Shown piece after piece: positions 1 to 5,608 of a DNA stretch of 8,303 nucleotides. Under the pieces are notes generated by a model that was given only the letters and a program-made list of their open reading frames with translations, ran no database searches and was not told where the DNA came from. Each line of letters opens with the position of its first letter. Positions within the stretch are counted from its first letter, which is position 1. The position numbers and the translations under genes are program-made. Origin of the DNA: Akkermansiaceae bacterium UBA7890 (GTDB taxonomy: Bacteria > Verrucomicrobiota > Verrucomicrobiia > Verrucomicrobiales > Akkermansiaceae); the NCBI GenBank assembly GCA_002501065.1, contig DLRK01000054.1, positions 1 through 8,303 on the forward strand, in the 5' to 3' direction.

Positions 1-69
1 CGCCGCGCTCCGGGGGTTTTCTGTGCCCTAGCCTCCGAAAGTGGCCCCCCAGCGGCCCCCCAAATCCTC

Positions 70-91
70 AAACCCTATAAAAATAGGGGTT
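70..91 (-). other. Small hairpin 3' of tRNA-Leu, possible weak terminator
   Basis: Seven to 28 bases past the tRNA 3' end, the minus strand can form AACCC-(C bulge)-TAT, a TTTT loop, then ATA-GGGTT: eight pairs with one bulge. No run of T follows, so it is not a classic intrinsic terminator. It may be a processing or termination signal, or chance. The remaining sequence at 1-69 shows no gene, only a 9-bp direct repeat (GGCCCCCCA at 43-51 and 54-62). Confidence 0.25.
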
Positions 92-97
92 AAAGGC

Positions 98-179
98 TAC
101 CGGTGGTGGGACTCGAACCCACACTCCCTGGGGAACGCGATTTTGAATCGCGCGCGTCTACCAATTCCGCCACACCGGC
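98..179 (-). tRNA. tRNA-Leu (anticodon CAA, reads UUG)
   Basis: Read on the minus strand this folds as a complete 82-nt class II tRNA. The acceptor stem is GCCGGTG pairing with CACCGGT, followed by discriminator A at position 98. The D-arm carries the usual GG and TAGACGC. The anticodon stem is CGCGA/TCGCG around the loop TTCAAAA, which puts anticodon CAA at 143-145. A 13-nt variable arm (TTCCCCAGGGAGT) can form a short stem, as expected for leucine. The T-arm is GTGGG-TTCGAGT-CCCAC. The first acceptor pair is G.U rather than the usual G-C. The CCA end is not encoded (the next bases are GCC), so it must be added after transcription. The gene lies 61 bp downstream of a protein gene on the same strand. 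Confidence 0.96.
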
Positions 180-193
180 TCCGACTGGGCGGA

Positions 194-222
194 AGTCTCC
201 GATTGGCTTCTGCCGTTGTCAA
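194..222 (-). promoter_or_regulatory. Candidate sigma70-type promoter of tRNA-Leu
   Basis: On the minus strand a perfect -35 box TTGACA (217-222) is followed 17 bp later by GAGACT (194-199), which matches the -10 consensus at three of six positions. Transcription would start near 187, about eight bases before the mature tRNA 5' end, a normal spacing for a tRNA gene. The -35 match is strong and the -10 is poor, so this is a moderate call. It would let the tRNA be transcribed independently of the floA operon upstream. Confidence 0.4.
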
Positions 223-240
223 GCGGTGCCAGAAGGGCTC

Positions 241-762
241 TTACTGCTGTCCCTTGGGCGGTCCGAGGATCTCGCCCAGGACGATGGCATCCCGGGCAGC
301 CGCAGGAGTGGAGAGAAGTTGGCGGATCGGCCTGCGACGAATGGAACGCCGGGGCCTGGCCACCTCCGACCGGCCTTCTTCGACGCGTTTCAGGGCCGCC
401 TTTTCCGCAGGACTGAGGGAAGGGTTGGGCCTGGGAGGGGCGGTGGGAGTCGGTGGGGACGGAGTTGCGGTGGCGACGGGCAGGGGAGGAGGCGAAGAGG
501 GGGACGATTCCACGGGAGGGCCGAAGAAATCGAGGATGCTCAACTGCCTGGGGGCCTGTCCGGGTGCGGACTCTTCCGGGGGAGCGTCGGCCCGTTGTCG
601 TTCGAGAATCTGCTGACGCGATTCGTCATACAGTTCCGCCAGGGGCTGGTCCTTGTCCTCCTGTTTTTTCCCCTTGAGGTTCTCCCCAACGAATTTCAAG
701 GCTGCGATGACCATGAAGACCAGCAGGATGATGGCCTGGGGATTCTCAAAGAGTTGTTCCAC
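241..762 (-). CDS. Membrane-anchored, proline-rich protein encoded after floA
   Basis: I do not recognise a named family. With a GTG start at 762 the protein has 173 residues. Residues about 6-22 (NPQAIILLVFMVIAALKFVG) form a single N-terminal membrane segment, followed by a very charged stretch (GENLKGKKQEDKDQ). The middle is rich in proline, serine and alanine and is probably disordered. The C-terminal third is basic and alpha-helical (SPAEKAALKRVEEGRSEV, then an arginine-rich patch). The start was chosen because the open frame upstream reads like floA in another frame; an internal ATG at 714 would cut the membrane segment in half. No clear ribosome binding site is visible. The gene lies 52 bp downstream of floA in the same direction, so co-transcription is likely and a role alongside flotillin at the membrane is a reasonable guess, unproven. 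Confidence 0.72.
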   Translation of the reverse strand: MEQLFENPQAIILLVFMVIAALKFVGENLKGKKQEDKDQPLAELYDESRQQILERQRADAPPEESAPGQAPRQLSILDFFGPPVESSPSSPPPLPVATATPSPPTPTAPPRPNPSLSPAEKAALKRVEEGRSEVARPRRSIRRRPIRQLLSTPAAARDAIVLGEILGPPKGQQ

Positions 763-814
763 TTGACTGGGGTGGCTGGAATGGACGGGGAAGCTTCGTC
801 CCCGGAGGTGTTTG

Positions 815-1876
815 CTAGATCTTGCCGTCGTTTCCGCCCGGTCCGTCGTCGTCAGCAATCGACTCACGCATCTGGGTGTCGGCGCGAACGTTCTGGTAGC
901 GCACGTAGTCCATGATGCCAAGATTCCCGGAGCGGAAGGCCTCCGAGATCGCAAGAGGGACCTGGGCTTCGGCTTCCACGACCTTGGCGCGCATTTCCTG
1001 GGTGCGGGCCGCCATCTCCTGCTCGGAGGCGACCGCGGCCGCCCGGCGCATTTCGGCCTTGGCCTGGGCCACCTGCTTGTCGGCCTCGGCCTGCTCGGTC
1101 TGGAGTCGGGCCCCGACGTTGTCGGCCACGTCGACATCGGCGATATCGATGGAGAGAATCTCGAAGGCGGTGGAGGCGTCGACGCCTTTTTCGAGGACGA
1201 GCTTGGAAATGTTATCCGGGTTCTCGAGGACCGCCTTGTAGGAGGCTGCGGATCCCACTGAAGTCACGATTCCCTCACCGACCCGGGCCACGATGGTTTC
1301 CTCGGTGGCGCCACCGACGAAGCGGTCCAGGTTGGTTCGCACGGTGACCCTGGCACGGACGTTGACGCCGATTCCGTCCTTGGCGACTGCGGTGATCTTG
1401 GTCACTCCGGAGGAGGGATTGGGGCAGTCGATGACCATCGGGTTGATGGAAGTCCGCACCGCCTCGAGAACAGTCTTACCGGTGTCCTTGGTAGCCAGGT
1501 CGATGGCGCAGGCACGGTCGTAGCTCAGGTCGATGCCGGCCTTGTCGGCTGCGATGCAGGCCAGCACCACGTCGAGGACATCTCCGCCAGCGAGGAAATG
1601 GGCCTCAAGCTGGTCAGTGGTGAAGGGGAGTCCCGCCTTTACCGCTGAGATCCGGCTGTCAGTGATCATGCTGTAAGGGACCTTCCGGAAAAACATGCCA
1701 ATGAGGCTGCCCCAGGTAACGGGAGCGTTGGCAAGCCGGGCCCTGAACCAGGTGGCGAAGAACTTGAGCATGACCAGGACCAGAATGAGGGCGAAGAGGG
1801 CGCCCAGGATGAGGGCCCCGTAGACGAGGAAGTCATTGGTGGCGGCCAGGGGCAGGGGGCGGAGGAGGCTGTTCAT
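815..1876 (-). CDS. floA: Flotillin-like protein FloA (SPFH/PHB family)
   Basis: FloA-type flotillins are membrane scaffold proteins that organise fluid-ordered microdomains and affect membrane fluidity and the assembly of membrane complexes. The start at 1876 gives 353 residues, close to the roughly 330 usual for the family. Residues about 15-38 form one hydrophobic segment (VYGALILGALFALILVLVML). The PHB/SPFH domain follows, including the AGGDVLDVVLACIAADKAG and RVTVRTNLDRFVGGATEET stretches typical of FloA. Next comes an alanine/glutamate-rich coiled coil (about 255-310) and the family ending ISEAFRSGNLGIMDYVRYQN. The open frame extends to 1978, but the ATG at 1876 directly precedes the membrane segment, and the extra upstream residues would cross the likely promoter. 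It heads a probable two-gene operon with the 173-residue membrane protein and is divergent from lpxI. No NfeD-like partner, which often accompanies flotillins, is encoded in this window. Confidence 0.95.
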   Translation of the reverse strand: MNSLLRPLPLAATNDFLVYGALILGALFALILVLVMLKFFATWFRARLANAPVTWGSLIGMFFRKVPYSMITDSRISAVKAGLPFTTDQLEAHFLAGGDVLDVVLACIAADKAGIDLSYDRACAIDLATKDTGKTVLEAVRTSINPMVIDCPNPSSGVTKITAVAKDGIGVNVRARVTVRTNLDRFVGGATEETIVARVGEGIVTSVGSAASYKAVLENPDNISKLVLEKGVDASTAFEILSIDIADVDVADNVGARLQTEQAEADKQVAQAKAEMRRAAAVASEQEMAARTQEMRAKVVEAEAQVPLAISEAFRSGNLGIMDYVRYQNVRADTQMRESIADDDGPGGNDGKI

Positions 1877-1896
1877 GGTGTGGAGTTGCTGAGGCC

Positions 1897-1925
1897 AGCA
1901 TAAGAAGGGTGCCGGGGCGATGCAA
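1897..1925 (-). promoter_or_regulatory. Candidate sigma70-type promoter of floA
   Basis: On the minus strand TTGCAT (1920-1925) and TATGCT (1897-1902) are separated by exactly 17 bp. They match three and four of six consensus positions. Transcription would begin near 1890, giving a very short leader of about 14 nt before the floA ATG. This leader holds no good Shine-Dalgarno sequence. The assignment rests on spacing and position only. Confidence 0.4.
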
Positions 1926-1969
1926 GCGGGGGTGGAGACTTTTCGGTTTGCAGTGCAGGGCAAGCCCGG

Positions 1970-2821
1970 TTGAATCACGGTGTGTCAGGGGAGCGGACGA
2001 TCGGAATCATCGCGGGCAGGGGGATTTTCCCCGCGACCTTCGTGCGGGCAGCCAGGAAGCGTGGGGTCCGGGTTGTGATGGCGGCTTTCAAGGGAGAGAC
2101 CGAACCGGAGCTGCAGGAGGAGGTTGATGTGCTGGAGTGGTTCCGGGTTGGGCAACTGGGGAGGATGATCAAGTTCTTCCGGAGTGAGGGAGTGGAGGAG
2201 TGTGTGATGGTGGGCCAGATTTCGCCGAGCCGGCTATTTGATCTCCGCCCCGACCTGCGCCTGATTACGCTGCTGGCCAGGTTGAAGGAGCGCAATGCCG
2301 AGTCGCTCTTCGGCGCGATTGCGACCGAACTGGGGCGGGAGGAGATCACGGTGCTGCCTTCCACCACCTTTCTGGAGGATTGCCTGCCGGGACCGGGGCC
2401 TGTCTTTGGTCCCGAGTTGAATGATTCGGGGCTTGAGGACGCCGTCTTCGGCATGCGTATCGCGAAGGAGGTGAGTGGCCTCGACATCGGACAGTCGGTG
2501 GTGGTGCGAGAGGGGACGGTGCTGGCGGTGGAGGCTTTCGAGGGAACGAATCAATGCGTGCAGCGGGGGGGCGAACTGGGGAAAGGGAAGCACGCGAAAC
2601 TGATCAAGGTCTCCAAGCCAGGCCAGGATCTCCGCTTTGATGTTCCGGTGGTGGGGCCACACACGATCAGGGCGTGCCAGGAGGCGGGAGTGTCGGCAGT
2701 GATCATCGAGGCCGGCCAGACCCTCCTGCTGGGGATGGAGGAAATGAAGGGCCTGTGCGAGCAGCACAGGATCTCACTGCACGCGATGGACGCTGGCGAT
2801 CCCGGGGCAGGCGCTTGCTAG
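1970..2821 (+). CDS. lpxI: UDP-2,3-diacylglucosamine pyrophosphatase LpxI
   Basis: LpxI hydrolyses UDP-2,3-diacylglucosamine to lipid X and UMP in lipid A biosynthesis, replacing LpxH in many bacteria. The 283-residue product has the family landmarks throughout: an N-terminal Rossmann-like GIIAGRGIFP, then WFRVGQLGRMIKFF and VMVGQISPSRLF, then LDIGQSVVVREGTVLAVEAFEGT, and the C-terminal domain with KPGQDLRFDVPVVGPHT and EAGQTLLL. The KPGQD-x-R-x-D segment contains the acidic residues tied to catalysis in characterised LpxI, and both aspartates are present. The start is TTG at 1970, with GCAGGG (1955-1960) at a workable distance; GTG at 1982 is the alternative and would remove four residues. 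Length agrees with the family (about 270-285). The gene implies a lipid A-containing outer membrane. It stands alone here rather than in the common lpxD-fabZ-lpxA-lpxI-lpxB cluster. Confidence 0.94.
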   Translation: MNHGVSGERTIGIIAGRGIFPATFVRAARKRGVRVVMAAFKGETEPELQEEVDVLEWFRVGQLGRMIKFFRSEGVEECVMVGQISPSRLFDLRPDLRLITLLARLKERNAESLFGAIATELGREEITVLPSTTFLEDCLPGPGPVFGPELNDSGLEDAVFGMRIAKEVSGLDIGQSVVVREGTVLAVEAFEGTNQCVQRGGELGKGKHAKLIKVSKPGQDLRFDVPVVGPHTIRACQEAGVSAVIIEAGQTLLLGMEEMKGLCEQHRISLHAMDAGDPGAGAC

Positions 2822-2832
2822 AGAAAGCAAGA

Positions 2833-2848
2833 GCCCCAGGGCAGGGGC
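2833..2848. other. Small GC hairpin between convergent lpxI and KH gene
   Basis: The 55-bp gap between the convergent stop codons contains GCCCC-AGGGCA-GGGGC, a five-pair hairpin with a six-base loop. It lies 12 bp past the lpxI stop. No T-run follows on either strand, so intrinsic termination is doubtful. It is recorded because nothing else in the gap could stop either transcript. Confidence 0.25.
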
Positions 2849-2876
2849 CGATAAGGGCAGGGCGCCCCCGCAGGAA

Positions 2877-3197
2877 TCAGTCCTTGCCTTCGTCGATGAT
2901 CTCCTTGGCTTCCAGTTCGGCCAGGCGCTGCTGCTCTTCCTCGACGGAGTGGATTCGCAAGGTGACTTTGACGCCCTTGCGCTCGGCGGCGGCGCTGAGA
3001 ACGCTGCGGATGGCTCCGGCGGTGAACCCGCCCCGTCCGATCAGCATGGCCACATCGCTGTGATCCAGGATGAGCCGGAACGAGAGATGCGTTGAATCGA
3101 TCTCAGCCACGCGCAACTGGGCCTTGTCGGGGTGATCGATGAACTGCAGGGCAATAAATTGCAGAAAACTTCTAATTTGGTCGGTTACCTCATGCAT
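2877..3197 (-). CDS. khpA: KH-domain RNA-binding protein, KhpA-like
   Basis: KhpA-type proteins are small cytoplasmic RNA-binding proteins made of one KH domain, often pairing with KhpB/Jag and affecting cell division, envelope growth and RNA stability. The 106-residue product has the KH GxxG loop as GRGG at residues 54-57, within DVAMLIGRGGFTAGAIRSVL, followed by the AAAERKGVKVTLRI strand that ends such proteins. Typical KhpA has about 75-80 residues. This one adds a charged helix of about 20 residues (EEEQQRLAELEAKEIIDEGKD) after the domain. The ATG at 3197 has one of the few clear Shine-Dalgarno sequences here, AGGAGA at 3203-3208. khpA commonly sits beside rpsP, but here it follows a membrane-protein gene across a 165-bp gap and converges on lpxI. 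A weak promoter may lie near 3225-3255 on the minus strand (TCGACA plus an AT-rich -10). Confidence 0.85.
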   Translation of the reverse strand: MHEVTDQIRSFLQFIALQFIDHPDKAQLRVAEIDSTHLSFRLILDHSDVAMLIGRGGFTAGAIRSVLSAAAERKGVKVTLRIHSVEEEQQRLAELEAKEIIDEGKD

Positions 3198-3344
3198 GTG
3201 TCTCTCCTGGAAGCGCCCCTAAATTGCGCGAGATCGCATCAGTGTCGAGCCAAACCCGCCGGCCGGGGCCAGCCTTTTTCTCTGCGGACTCTGGTGCTGC
3301 CAGAATCAGGCAGTCGTTGGGTTCAGGAATATGGGGTCCACCGG

Positions 3345-3360
3345 ATTCCCGATGGGGAAC
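3345..3360 (-). other. Hairpin just after the stop of the two-pass membrane protein gene
   Basis: On the minus strand GTTCCC-CATC-GGGAAT forms a six-pair hairpin (one G.U) beginning only three bases past the TAG stop. No T-run follows, so it would be at best an inefficient terminator or a transcript-end stabiliser. The rest of the 165-bp gap to the KH gene shows no gene. Confidence 0.25.
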
Positions 3361-3362
3361 GA

Positions 3363-4226
3363 CTACTTTCTTCGTGCCTTGCCCCGTTTGACCGCAAAGA
3401 TGGCAATGGCGATGAAACCGAGGAGCACCGCACCAAACAGGATGCAGGCACGCAGGATGTGACCGATTTTCACCTGGGGAGGGCCGGCGGCGGGAGGCGT
3501 TTCGCTCGGGGTAATGGCGAGAGTGATGAATCCCTCCTCCAGGGTGAGGGAGGTGAGCTTCTTCATCCAGGGGCCGAGAACCTCGTTGTCCAGATAGACC
3601 TGGGCAGGCCGGTAGGGGGAGAAGACACCCACGAATCCTTCCGGCACGGTCTTGCCGGGCACCTCGATGCTCTCCACTACAAATATGATTTCACCACCGG
3701 TGAGTTCCGGCCTGGTGACCATGGTGCCGTTAAGATAGCGGAAGTCGTCGGATTTGGTGGGTGCGCCGCGCATCTTGAAGGCGATGTCGATACGGACTTC
3801 ATCTTCTGTGATCTGCGTCACTGAAAAGGTTTCCCGCAGCTCCTTGAATTCCCCGAATGCCGCGAAAGCCAGGTTGATCTCCTCCGGAGTCAACCGGAGG
3901 GCAGCCTTCCGCTTGTTTCCTGTTTCCGTGCGGAAGGTTTCCAGCTTGGCATTGAGTTTGATGACTGCGGGGGCATTGGTCTCCAGGTCGGGAAGGGGAA
4001 GTTTTCGGGGTGAGGTTTCGGTAAATTTTGAGATTTCCCGGTGTTGCTTGAACAGGTTCCAGACCCCGAATCCCAGCAGGAAGGTCAGGGAGGCCAGGGC
4101 CACGATCATAATGAGGCAGCCCGCTCCCGGATTATGAGTGCGGCTGGGGTCTGCCTTGGGAGTGTCCTGCAGGGCGGATTCCCGGTCTTCCGGCAAGGGA
4201 TCGGTGGTAGGCTCTCTTTCGGGCAC
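3363..4226 (-). CDS. Two-pass membrane protein of unknown function
   Basis: No family is recognised. The 287-residue product begins with a polar, acidic, proline-rich tail of about 35 residues. A membrane segment follows at about 37-58 (GCLIMIVALASLTFLLGFGV), then a soluble region of roughly 190 residues, and a second membrane segment at about 256-278 (ILFGAVLLGFIAIAIFAV) ending in a basic tail (KRGKARRK). The positive C-terminus would place both tails in the cytoplasm and the central region in the periplasm. The central part reads as alternating strands and short helices (RLTPEEINLAFAAFGEFKEL; VRIDIAFKMRG; GGEIIFVVESIEVPGK), like an extracytoplasmic binding or scaffolding domain rather than an enzyme; no catalytic motif was seen. 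GTG at 4226 is the first start in the frame after an in-frame TAA, with no clear ribosome binding site. It is divergent from mnmA and upstream of the KH gene. Confidence 0.8.
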   Translation of the reverse strand: MPEREPTTDPLPEDRESALQDTPKADPSRTHNPGAGCLIMIVALASLTFLLGFGVWNLFKQHREISKFTETSPRKLPLPDLETNAPAVIKLNAKLETFRTETGNKRKAALRLTPEEINLAFAAFGEFKELRETFSVTQITEDEVRIDIAFKMRGAPTKSDDFRYLNGTMVTRPELTGGEIIFVVESIEVPGKTVPEGFVGVFSPYRPAQVYLDNEVLGPWMKKLTSLTLEEGFITLAITPSETPPAAGPPQVKIGHILRACILFGAVLLGFIAIAIFAVKRGKARRK

Positions 4227-4328
4227 GGGAGGGATTTAGCGTGATCGGGGGGATTTGGGAAATCCTTCTTGGAGAAGAGGGGGCGTAAATGGTTATGGCC
4301 TTTGGGGTTGTGGTGCTAGGATCCGGGC

Positions 4329-5417
4329 GTGGCACGCGTTCTGGTTGGCCTTTCGGGAGGAGTGGACTCCTCGGTGGCAGCAGCCCTGCTGGTGGAGCAG
4401 GGCCATGAGGTGGTGGGTGGGTATATGAAGAACTGGATCAACGAGGAGGGAGTTCCCGGGGATTGTCCGTGGGAGGAAGACCTGGAGGATGCAGCCGCGG
4501 TGGCGGCGACGCTGGGTATCGAATTCCGGGTGGTGGATCTGATCGAGCAGTATCGTGAACGGATTGTGGATTATCTGCTCGTTGGTTACCGTTCGGGGGT
4601 CACCCCGAACCCCGACGTCCTCTGCAACCGGGAGATGAAGTTCGGAGTTTTCCTCGACTACGCGCTTGCGCAGGGGTTTGAAGCGGTGGCCACCGGCCAT
4701 TATGCACGGCGGCGTGAATTGGCAGATGGGGATGCAGTCATCCTGAGGGGGGCTGATCCAAACAAGGACCAATCCTACTTCCTCGCCCTGATGACACAGC
4801 GACAGGTGAAGCATGCGCTCTTTCCGGTGGGAGAAATGCTCAAGCCCCAGGTCCGGGAGACCGCAGAGCGTTTTGCGTTGCCTACCGCGAAGAAGAAGGA
4901 CAGTCAGGGGATCTGTTTTATTGGCAACGTCAAGATGTCGGAATTTCTCCGACACTACGTTCCGGACTCTCCGGGAGAAATCGTTGATCTGGAGGGAAGG
5001 GTCCTGGGCCAGCACCAGGGTCTCCATCTCTACACTCTCGGCCAACGCAAAGGTCATGGGGTGGCCTCTCCCCGCGAGGGGATGGCATATGTGGTGGTAG
5101 CCAAGGATGCGGAGAAGAATCATCTCGTGGTGGGCTGGGACGAACGATCCACCCCCGGACTTTATGCTGGGGATTGCACGGTCACTTCGCTTTCGTCCGT
5201 AGGAGAAGTGCTGCTGCCTGGAGGTGGTCCCTGGCGTTGTGAGGTGCAGCCGCGCTATCGTTCCCAGGCCGTGGTGGCTTCCCTGGAAGGGGATGAAAAT
5301 CGGCTAAAACTGCATTTTGACCGGCCCCAGCGGGCCCTTACTCCGGGTCAGATTTGTGCTTTTTACGAGGGTGGACGGCTTCTCGGAGGTGGAATCTTCG
5401 AGCGAATTGGAGATTAA
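4329..5417 (+). CDS. mnmA: tRNA-specific 2-thiouridylase MnmA
   Basis: MnmA uses ATP and a persulfide-carried sulfur to make 2-thiouridine at wobble position 34 of tRNAs for Lys, Glu and Gln. The 362-residue product fits the family length. The PP-loop SGGVDSS lies at residues 9-15 for ATP binding. NPDVLCNREMKF contains Cys99 and DSQGICFIG contains Cys196, the pair used for adenylated-uridine attack and persulfide relay. ATGHYAR and GADPNKDQSYFL are further MnmA signatures, and the C-terminal beta-barrel ends with RALTPGQICAFYEGGRLLGGG. The start is GTG at 4329, seven bases after an AGGA (4318-4321) and next to the first strand of the PP-loop domain. The TAA stop overlaps the left end of a possible small transposable element. 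All key residues are intact, so it should be functional. No promoter could be assigned in the 102-bp gap it shares with the divergent gene. Confidence 0.97.
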   Translation: MARVLVGLSGGVDSSVAAALLVEQGHEVVGGYMKNWINEEGVPGDCPWEEDLEDAAAVAATLGIEFRVVDLIEQYRERIVDYLLVGYRSGVTPNPDVLCNREMKFGVFLDYALAQGFEAVATGHYARRRELADGDAVILRGADPNKDQSYFLALMTQRQVKHALFPVGEMLKPQVRETAERFALPTAKKKDSQGICFIGNVKMSEFLRHYVPDSPGEIVDLEGRVLGQHQGLHLYTLGQRKGHGVASPREGMAYVVVAKDAEKNHLVVGWDERSTPGLYAGDCTVTSLSSVGEVLLPGGGPWRCEVQPRYRSQAVVASLEGDENRLKLHFDRPQRALTPGQICAFYEGGRLLGGGIFERIGD

Positions 5418-5502
5418 GGGCGCGGCTCTTTTTTTAGGATTTATCTAAATTTCAGGAGTTGGCGGAGAACTCTTACAGGAAAGCTAAATATAGCGCCGCC
5501 CT
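5417..5502. mobile_element. Candidate 86-bp miniature inverted-repeat element (MITE) with flanking TA
   Basis: The AT-rich stretch after mnmA is bounded by inverted repeats. The left end reads AGGGCGCGGCTCTTTTT (5417-5433); the right end, read inward on the other strand from 5502, is AGGGCGGCGCTATATTT. Thirteen of these 17 positions agree, including the outer six. A TA dinucleotide lies immediately outside each end (5415-5416 and 5503-5504), the target duplication made by IS630/Tc1-mariner transposases. No coding capacity exists inside, so it would be non-autonomous. Internal hairpins include AGGAGTT/AACTCTT (5454-5474) and GCTA-AATA-TAGC (5483-5494). A structured RNA closed by TAAGGGCG/CGCCCTTA is the alternative reading. 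A single copy is visible, so this is a hypothesis. Confidence 0.4.
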
Positions 5503-5508
5503 TAGTAT

Positions 5509-5525
5509 CTGGTGCGGCTAACCAG
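5509..5525. repeat. Inverted repeat CTGGT-N7-ACCAG upstream of the cysteine-rich gene
   Basis: CTGGT (5509-5513) and ACCAG (5521-5525) are exact reverse complements separated by seven bases. The repeat lies about 84 bp upstream of the ATG at 5609. It could be an operator half-site pair or a small RNA hairpin; at five pairs it could also be chance. Confidence 0.25.
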
Positions 5526-5608
5526 TGTTGAAGAACAAAGGTATTTACTGGCTAGAAGAACGTGTGATTCGATTGTCACGCTTAGTTCAAATTCACCCTT
5601 ACACAACT

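Noticed and set aside
103..915. A 270-codon open frame on the plus strand covering the tRNA and the floA partner
   Set aside because: It runs through the tRNA and opposite two minus-strand genes. Its product is arginine- and glycine-rich and without a domain.
3258..3280. Possible plus-strand terminator: GC-rich imperfect palindrome followed by CTTTTTCTC
   Set aside because: There is no plus-strand gene upstream to terminate, the stem needs a C.A mismatch, and the flanking genes are both on the minus strand. Probably chance.
4293..5123. A 276-codon open frame on the minus strand opposite mnmA
   Set aside because: mnmA is certain from its PP-loop and two catalytic cysteines; the antisense frame is a composition artefact.
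5415..5504. Integron attC site
   Set aside because: The outer ends do not have the RYYYAAC/GTTRRRY core boxes and no integron gene cassettes surround it.
5525..5608. N-terminal extension of the cysteine-rich protein from GTG 5525
   Set aside because: Codons here are AT-rich and unlike the rest of the gene, and the start overlaps a small inverted repeat. ATG at 5609 fits the change in codon use better.
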